Shown here: piece by piece, positions 6,506 through 10,541 of the stretch
How positions within the stretch are numbered: position 1 is the first letter of the stretch
Layout: each line of letters begins with the position of its first letter
Source: Clostridiales bacterium
GTDB taxonomy: Bacteria; Bacillota; Clostridia; Christensenellales; CAG-138
Length of the DNA: 10,541 bases
Reading direction: 5' to 3'
Assembly: GCA_004556165.1 (NCBI GenBank)
Contig: SFIR01000036.1
Span: 1-10,541 of the forward strand
The notes under the pieces: model-generated
The model's database searches: none
What the model saw: only the letters and a program-made list of their open reading frames with translations
Told to the model about the DNA's origin: nothing
Program-made: the position numbers and the translations under genes

Positions 6506-6583
6506 ATTTTTACACTTCATCCCTCGTCAAATTACGATTTGCAGGTCTGTTTGATTCCATATCATCAGATAGCAGGATAAGAT

Positions 6584-6627
6584 ACAGTTACAGCCACAGT
6601 AGTGCATACTGCTGTGGCTGTAACTGT
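6584..6627. repeat. 20-bp near-perfect hairpin between the NlpC/P60 and ParB-like genes
   Basis: The arms 6584-6603 and 6608-6627 pair over 20 bp with a single T-G wobble and a 4-nt GCAT loop. The arm core is ACAGTTACAGCCACAG. Neither side has a T-tract (CTTATG on the right, TATCTTATC on the minus side), so it is not a classic intrinsic terminator. It lies 47 nt after the NlpC/P60 stop and about 80 nt before the ParB-like start. It could protect the 3' end of the NlpC/P60 mRNA, be the end of a mobile element, or be a protein-binding palindrome. Confidence 0.85.
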
Positions 6628-6673
6628 CTTATGAACACCGCGTGTTTCCGAGCCGTATTCATTACATTTTTTA

Positions 6674-8506
6674 TCACCTGAATATCCTGAACGAGCATAT
6701 GAAGACCGATCTCCAGTAGCTGCTGTTATGCGGTCTCTCGATGACCCTGCCCTTGGACTGGGATGCATCGATCGCCATACCGTTCCCGAGTGAAATCGCC
6801 ACATGGCCGTCATAGACGATGACATCGCCGCGCTTTATCTTATCGAAATTATTATTGCGCTGATACTTAGTGCAGCGTGCCCACATAGCGCTCGTCAGGT
6901 AGCCCTGCTTTACGCCCGCCTTGTTAAGGCACCAGTATACGAAGCCGGAGCAATCGAAGACATTGGGGCCTTTGCCGCCTCTGACATAGCGGCTGCCGAG
7001 CTTGCTTCTTGCAATGCGGATAAAGTTCTCGATGCGTGCCGCTGCATCATCGCCGCCGCCGTCATCGTCTCCTCCGCCGTTTCCGCCGCCGTTTCCGCCG
7101 CCATTGCCGCCGCCGTTTCCTCCGCCGTTGCCGCCTTCGCTGACGGGGCTTGCGGAACGGGGTGCATCATCGGAGAAGAGAAGATTCATGGTATTTCTTC
7201 CGACCTTGCCATCGGATAAAACCCCTGCATTCTTCTGGAAGAGCTTAACGGCTTTTTCGGTCAGAGAGGTGAAATAGCCGTTTATATCCTTTGCGCGCAG
7301 ATAGTTGAGTTCATACAGCCTTTGCTGCACATTCTGAACATCAATGCCGGACATGCCGTAGCAGAGGGCATTGCCCACGGCGTCATCGCTCATAAGGACT
7401 TGCCTTGTAGTCGGTCCGAGGTTGCCGTCTTCGAGCAAATCGTTCTGAACCTGGAAGCGTTTGACCGCATTTTGGGTATCCTTGCCGTACACGCCGTCGG
7501 GTTCGGTGGTCAGATAACCGAGCTCCATCAGCCTTTCCTGATATATCCTTATCTCATCGCCGGTATCGCCTATCTTGTAGCCCTTGCCGACAGCATCGGG
7601 GTTATAGAGAGCTTCCTTTGTCAGCTTGCCGACCTTGCCATCCGAGCTGAGATCATTTGCCGCCTGAAATTCCTTTACGGCATCACGGGTCGCTTCATCA
7701 AACACTCCGTTCTCGTACTCGACATGCTCGAGGTAACCAAGCTCATAGAGCCTGCCCTGAATATAGACAACGTCGCTGCCCTCATCGCCGAGCATGGTCA
7801 TATACACCTTGGCTTCGCTGCTCATCAGCAGCTTATATGTGGTCGGGTCGAGCCTTCCTGTGACCTCAAGACCGCTCCTGCGCTGGAAAAGCTTGATTGC
7901 GCCTTCGGTGATGGAGCCGAAATAATCGGTGGGTTCATCCTTATCCATGTACCAAAGCTCCATGAGCCTTAACTGTACATCAATTATAATATCATTATGC
8001 TGACGGCGCAGCACGACATCGGGAACCGGCGTCGGAGTCGGCTCGACAAGCTCCGGCTCCTTGGTGTTGTCAGGAATCTTATGCTGAGAGGAAGAAGAGC
8101 TCCCGGCAGATACATCAGGGGTCTCCGTAGGTTCCTCAGTGGGCGCTTCCGTCGGCTCCGCAGTGGGAGGTTCCGTCAGAATCGGAGAAGCCGACGGGCT
8201 GCCGTCAGACTCGGTAGGGGAGTTATGCGCATAGGTATTAGCATTCAACCCATTTTTTGAAGGGGCAAGTATTATCGTAACAGCAGCCACGATTATAACG
8301 AGGCCCGCTGCGGTAAGAGCAATTTTATACTTTGAAAAGAATTTAATTACCGATTGCCATGCGCCGCTCAACCATTGCTTTGCCTTTCCGGCACGGCGCT
8401 GCCTTATTTCTTTTTTATTTTTATATGTTAGCTTTTTATCACCATTATCGGATTTTCTGAAAAAACCCTTGATGCGTTCCTTCGCATCGGAAAACAACTT
8501 TTTCAT
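6674..8506 (-). CDS. Membrane-anchored NlpC/P60 peptidase with four peptidoglycan-binding repeats
   Basis: Predicted cell-wall hydrolase that cuts peptide stems of peptidoglycan, held at the outer face of the membrane. The 610-residue product has, in order: a basic cytoplasmic N-terminus (1-60); one membrane helix (about 62-81, IALTAAGLVIIVAAV); a Pro/Thr/Glu/Ser linker (95-165, PTAEPTEAPTEEPTE); four PG_binding_1-type repeats (about 172-230, 240-302, 318-372, 390-445), each with a 'LQ.RL.ELGYL...DG.....T..AVK.FQ...L..DG..G..T' pattern; a Gly/Asn linker (458-489); and an NlpC/P60 domain (490-605). Catalytic Cys519 is in FDCSGFVYW and His568 in DGHVAISLGNG. The third polar position, usually His, is Asp580 (AIDAS). 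The start has a strong AAAGGAGG about 6 nt upstream; an upstream frame start at 8536 lacks one. It has its own promoter at 8583-8611. The substrate bond is not shown by the sequence. Confidence 0.92.
   Translation of the reverse strand: MKKLFSDAKERIKGFFRKSDNGDKKLTYKNKKEIRQRRAGKAKQWLSGAWQSVIKFFSKYKIALTAAGLVIIVAAVTIILAPSKNGLNANTYAHNSPTESDGSPSASPILTEPPTAEPTEAPTEEPTETPDVSAGSSSSSQHKIPDNTKEPELVEPTPTPVPDVVLRRQHNDIIIDVQLRLMELWYMDKDEPTDYFGSITEGAIKLFQRRSGLEVTGRLDPTTYKLLMSSEAKVYMTMLGDEGSDVVYIQGRLYELGYLEHVEYENGVFDEATRDAVKEFQAANDLSSDGKVGKLTKEALYNPDAVGKGYKIGDTGDEIRIYQERLMELGYLTTEPDGVYGKDTQNAVKRFQVQNDLLEDGNLGPTTRQVLMSDDAVGNALCYGMSGIDVQNVQQRLYELNYLRAKDINGYFTSLTEKAVKLFQKNAGVLSDGKVGRNTMNLLFSDDAPRSASPVSEGGNGGGNGGGNGGGNGGGNGGGDDDGGGDDAAARIENFIRIARSKLGSRYVRGGKGPNVFDCSGFVYWCLNKAGVKQGYLTSAMWARCTKYQRNNNFDKIKRGDVIVYDGHVAISLGNGMAIDASQSKGRVIERPHNSSYWRSVFICSFRIFR
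7070..7135 (-). repeat. 12-bp tandem repeat encoding a GGGN linker
   Basis: About five imperfect copies of a 12-bp unit (gccgccgtttcc-like on the plus strand) encode GGNGGGNGGGN between the peptidoglycan-binding repeats and the catalytic domain of the NlpC/P60 gene. A flexible spacer of this kind would let the catalytic domain move freely. The unit is a multiple of three, so length change by slippage keeps the frame. Confidence 0.85.
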
Positions 8507-8582
8507 TACTTCCTCCTTTCCAGAGCATGAGAACACATGAAAGATGTATTTTCGAGTTGTTTGTTTGTCAAGGGATGAAGTT

Positions 8583-8611
8583 ATTATAACAGGTTCGGCT
8601 CATAATTGCAA
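8583..8611 (-). promoter_or_regulatory. Promoter of the NlpC/P60 gene
   Basis: On the minus strand, -35 TTGCAA (8606-8611, four of six consensus bases) and a perfect -10 TATAAT (8583-8588) are 17 bp apart. Transcription would start near 8576, leaving a leader of about 70 nt. A further TTGACA at 8567-8572 is followed by TACATC at 17 bp and may be a weaker second promoter. Confidence 0.75.
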
Positions 8612-8863
8612 ATGCTCGGAGCGAAATTATGTATATTTTATGTCGATTTTTTAGATTTTTCGTGTAATTCGGAGCAAAAATCCGCAGTTCTTTTTGGGAA
8701 CATTCGTTTTTTGTAATTCAAAAAAATACCGCATTTGCTAAAAAATTGCCATTCGGCTGGATTTTTTTAATATATATCATCTATAATGTTAATTTACTGT
8801 TAATTGCCCCTAAAAAGCCCGTATTTGCTTGATTTTTTCCAAAAATTGGCAATAATCCTTGTG
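8612..8863. other. AT-rich gene-free spacer
   Basis: No coding frame or RNA gene is visible. The stretch is rich in A- and T-runs and contains a direct repeat TGTTAATT at 8787-8794 and 8798-8805 and near-repeated AAAAATTGCCA/AAAAATTGGCA at about 8740 and 8841. It separates a terminator on its right from the NlpC/P60 promoter on its left. I see no DnaA boxes in it. Confidence 0.6.
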
Positions 8864-8865
8864 AT

Positions 8866-8894
8866 AAAACGGGACCGCTTCGAGGCAGTCCCGT
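8866..8894 (-). terminator. Intrinsic terminator of the Pro/Thr-rich stalk gene
   Basis: On the minus strand a 10-bp stem ACGGGACTGC/GCGGTCCCGT (one T-G wobble) with a 6-nt CTCGAA loop is followed by TTTTAT. It begins 12 nt after the stop codon of the gene at 8907-9545, an ideal position. Confidence 0.9.
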
Positions 8895-8906
8895 TGATTC
8901 TTTCGT

Positions 8907-9545
8907 TTACGGTTGCGTTGTTTCCTCCGGCTCATCAGTCGGCAGCGGAGCTTCCGTTTCTATGGGTTCCGGCAAGGGCGTAGGCGTTGCCGCCGGCTCG
9001 GGCGAAGGCGTCGGCTCGGGCGTGGGCGCAGATGTCGGCGTGGGCGTTGGTGCAGATGTCGGCGTGGGCGTGGGCGCAGGTGTCGGCGTGGGCGTTGCCG
9101 TCGGTGCAGATGTCGGCGCTGCCGTGGGCGCAGAGGTCGATATTGATGTCGGTTCCGCCGTCAGTGCAGGGGCTTCTGTCGGCTCCGCAGTCGGTTCAGC
9201 CGTCAGTACAGGTACTTCTGTCGGCTCCGCAGTCGGCGTGGGTGCTCCGCTCGGGCTTTCGGTCGGTTCCCCGTTCGGTGTCGCCTCCTCGGTCGTAAGC
9301 TCGGTCGGTGTCGCCTCCTCGGTCGGGAGCTCGGTCGTATCCGCATCGGTCGGTACCGCCGGGATCATGCGATCCCTCGCTATCAGCCATCTGACCGCCA
9401 TAAAAGCAAGCACAGCAATAACTATCTCCGCTGTGATTATGACGACCAGTTTCCATATCGAGCGTGTTTTTGTTTTGCGAATCATATCGCGTTCGAAGGT
9501 GTTTAGGCTTGTTTCACCTCCGCCGCGCTCGCTGCGTCCTCTCAT
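8907..9545 (-). CDS. Single-pass membrane protein with a Pro/Thr-rich stalk and no outer domain
   Basis: Function unknown. The 212-residue product has a short basic cytoplasmic segment (1-30, MRGRSERGGGETSLNTFERD then RKTKTR), one membrane helix (about 31-55, WKLVVIITAEIVIAVLAFMAV), and then about 150 residues of Pro, Thr, Ala, Ser and Glu. This tail has motifs such as AEPTE, SAPTPTPT and TAAPTSAPT. No folded domain, sortase motif (LPxTG) or catalytic motif is visible. I chose the ATG at 9543-9545 because GGAGG lies 7 nt upstream and upstream frame starts fall inside the promoter. The tail composition resembles the linker of the adjacent NlpC/P60 protein, so a shared wall-spanning role is possible. 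Promoter and terminator on either side make it a single-gene unit. Low complexity prevents homology-based naming. Confidence 0.82.
   Translation of the reverse strand: MRGRSERGGGETSLNTFERDMIRKTKTRSIWKLVVIITAEIVIAVLAFMAVRWLIARDRMIPAVPTDADTTELPTEEATPTELTTEEATPNGEPTESPSGAPTPTAEPTEVPVLTAEPTAEPTEAPALTAEPTSISTSAPTAAPTSAPTATPTPTPAPTPTPTSAPTPTPTSAPTPEPTPSPEPAATPTPLPEPIETEAPLPTDEPEETTQP
8960..9360 (-). repeat. Low-complexity repeat tract encoding the Pro/Thr stalk
   Basis: The DNA consists of many degenerate copies of 6-, 12- and 18-bp units such as gtgggcgttggtgcagatgtcggc on the plus strand, shown here only in part as gcagatgtcggcgtgggcg. All units keep the frame. High GC and repetition make the tract likely to vary between strains and hard to assemble. 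Confidence 0.8.
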
Positions 9546-9582
9546 AAAAAATCCTCCGTACATATCGCATTGCTTATAATGC

Positions 9583-9611
9583 AGTATACATGCGCGGAGG
9601 ATTCTTGTCAA
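9583..9611 (-). promoter_or_regulatory. Promoter of the Pro/Thr-rich stalk gene
   Basis: On the minus strand a perfect -35 TTGACA (9606-9611) and -10 TATACT (9583-9588, five of six) are separated by 17 bp. The predicted start near 9576 gives a leader of about 30 nt. It lies immediately after the end of the upstream membrane protein gene, so the stalk gene is probably expressed on its own, and strongly. Confidence 0.85.
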
Positions 9612-9649
9612 GTAAAATGAAATTTTATTTTTCGCATTTTATGGATTCT

Positions 9650-10342
9650 TCATATTTTCAGCAGCTTTTCAAACCTCGGGAACAGGGGTACGAGCTCGAA
9701 ATGCTTATCGAATATTTTGCCGAAAAAGCCTATGATAGGCCCGTTCAGGCAGGTCATGATAACCGTGCCGATGCCGATACCGTTGAATTTTCCGAAGAAA
9801 GCAAAGCTCATGATGACGGCAGCAGCGAGGAAGGAGAAATCAAAAATGATTTTGAACCTGTTCATGTTGAGCTTATACCTTTCGCTCACGCCCTTGACAA
9901 AGAAATCGTAAACCTGCGGATAGATATACGTCCTGAAACAGAGTGCAACGGTAATACCCGTCAGTATCATGCCGAGCGCGAAATAGACTATCCTGACCCA
10001 GAGCTCCATGCTGCCCGGTGCGGTCACGTTGGGATTCAGCGCAGGTATCAGCCACCGCCAGAGATCGAGGATGGCACCGTAAAGCACGGTCGTACCGAAG
10101 GATATGAAGAAAACGAGCCTGACCTTTTTCATTAGTATGCAGAATACTATGAAAAGCAGTGCCTGTATGATGTATTCACTCTGCCCGAATGTCAGGAACG
10201 ATACCTTTAAGCTGAGCAGGTATGCCGGCGCAACTATCATGGAAACCCCGAAATCCGCAGCAGCGGTCAGCGCAACGGCAAGCGCCATGAAGATAAGCGC
10301 AAATAAATATGTCAGTTCGTTATAAAGCTTGATTCTTTTCAT
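9650..10342 (-). CDS. YczE/YitT-like (DUF6198-type) multi-pass membrane protein
   Basis: The 230-residue product is a polytopic inner-membrane protein with about five hydrophobic segments (10-29, 33-52, 57-80, 115-137, 166-186 plus a re-entrant stretch 188-209). Features shared with the YczE/YyaS/YitT group are the 'LALGVAL...ADFGVS' opening (residues 20-34 here read ALAVALTAAADFGVS), the soluble YDFFVKGVSERYKLN loop, and GIGIGTVIMTCLNGPIIGFF at 188-207. The role of this group is not established; transport is presumed. The ATG at 10340-10342 has GGGAGG at a spacing of 7 nt, which favours it over a frame start at 10366. It has its own promoter. No obvious terminator follows; the next promoter starts about 40 nt downstream. 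Confidence 0.8.
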   Translation of the reverse strand: MKRIKLYNELTYLFALIFMALAVALTAAADFGVSMIVAPAYLLSLKVSFLTFGQSEYIIQALLFIVFCILMKKVRLVFFISFGTTVLYGAILDLWRWLIPALNPNVTAPGSMELWVRIVYFALGMILTGITVALCFRTYIYPQVYDFFVKGVSERYKLNMNRFKIIFDFSFLAAAVIMSFAFFGKFNGIGIGTVIMTCLNGPIIGFFGKIFDKHFELVPLFPRFEKLLKI

Positions 10343-10352
10343 GTCTTTTCCT

Positions 10353-10377
10353 CCCGTATAGTCCAACCCTTTACGGG
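10353..10377 (-). promoter_or_regulatory. Leader inverted repeat next to the ribosome binding site
   Basis: In the 5' leader of the YczE-like gene, CCCGTA (10372-10377) can pair with TACGGG (10353-10358) over a 13-nt loop. The right arm touches the first G residues of the GGGAGG ribosome binding site, so folding could reduce translation. The stem is only 6 bp, so this is suggestive. Confidence 0.35.
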
Positions 10378-10389
10378 CCGAACCTTATA

Positions 10390-10418
10390 ATTATACAGCA
10401 GGAGCGACTGAATTGCAA
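10390..10418 (-). promoter_or_regulatory. Promoter of the YczE-like membrane protein gene
   Basis: On the minus strand -35 TTGCAA (10413-10418) and a perfect -10 TATAAT (10390-10395) are 17 bp apart. The -35 box and the two bases after it (TTGCAATT) are the same as in the NlpC/P60 promoter. The 10-mer TGAATTGCAA overlapping the -35 box recurs at 10447-10456. Confidence 0.78.
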
Positions 10419-10500
10419 TCAGTTTTCTTGCTTTCTGAAAAGAATGTGAATTGCAACTTTAAATGTCCACTCTTCAAAAAGAATGCTGCCCGGCAATCGC

Positions 10501-10526
10501 CAGTTCTTGCCCGAGGGCAAGAACTG
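10501..10526. terminator. Isolated strong hairpin at the right edge
   Basis: A perfect 11-bp stem CAGTTCTTGCC/GGCAAGAACTG encloses a CGAG loop, followed on the plus strand by CCATTTT. It could terminate a transcript arriving from outside the window, but the T-tract is short and offset, and no gene ending near it is visible. Confidence 0.5.
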
Positions 10527-10541
10527 CCATTTTCGCAGAAA

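Noticed and set aside
7070..7135. Tandem repeats as a CRISPR array
   Set aside because: The 12-bp units have no unique spacers and stay in frame inside the NlpC/P60 gene, encoding a Gly/Asn linker.
8612..8863. AT-rich spacer as a replication origin
   Set aside because: No TTATCCACA-type DnaA boxes and no dnaA or dnaN neighbour; it looks like an ordinary promoter-upstream spacer.
8962..9579. A 205-codon plus-strand frame rich in Val, Gly, Ala and Ser
   Set aside because: It is the antisense of the Pro/Thr stalk repeat tract; the minus-strand gene has a promoter, ribosome binding site, membrane helix and terminator, the plus frame has none.

Overview
This window looks like a chromosomal segment from a Gram-positive member of the Clostridia, probably an Oscillospiraceae/Ruminococcaceae-type gut bacterium of moderate GC. 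That placement is inference. It rests on the gene order rpmH-rnpA-yidD-yidC-jag-mnmE, which is typical of Firmicutes, on the strong AGGAGG-like ribosome binding sites, on TTGACA/TATAAT promoters, and on the types of cell-envelope proteins present. Every gene I can support lies on the minus strand, so the window reads biologically from right to left.

Layout, left to right. Positions 1-54 hold the start of an unrecognised gene that follows mnmE. Positions 94-4999 are the conserved block. rpmH (ribosomal protein L34) has a clear sigma-A-type promoter at 5090-5119. It is followed in the direction of transcription by rnpA (RNase P protein), yidD, yidC (membrane insertase), jag/khpB (RNA-binding protein) and mnmE (tRNA-modifying GTPase). 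Spacing is tight: rnpA and yidD overlap by ATGA, and jag and mnmE are 1 nt apart. rpmH is not in the ORF-sized set usually scanned because it encodes only 44 residues. In most Firmicutes dnaA and the origin lie just upstream of rpmH. Here they do not, and an accessory stretch sits there instead.

Positions 5120-6650 are that accessory stretch. It contains about 250 bp made almost entirely of consecutive inverted repeats (5188-5434), a small GNAT acetyltransferase gene overlapping the end of a ParB-like-domain gene, and a 20-bp near-perfect hairpin (6584-6627). Base composition is more AT-rich than the conserved block, so horizontal acquisition is plausible.

Positions 6674-10342 hold three separately promoted envelope genes. 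The first is a membrane-anchored NlpC/P60 peptidase with four peptidoglycan-binding repeats and two low-complexity linkers. The second is a single-pass membrane protein whose outer part is only a Pro/Thr-rich stalk, closed by a strong terminator. The third is a multi-pass YczE/YitT-like (DUF6198-type) membrane protein. The right end, 10343-10541, is a promoter region plus an isolated strong hairpin.

The most unusual items are the hairpin array upstream of rpmH, the overlapping ParB-like/GNAT pair beside it, the enlarged outer loop of YidC with a Cys-Ser cluster, and the stalk-only surface protein. None is proven to be a new system; they are candidates for follow-up.
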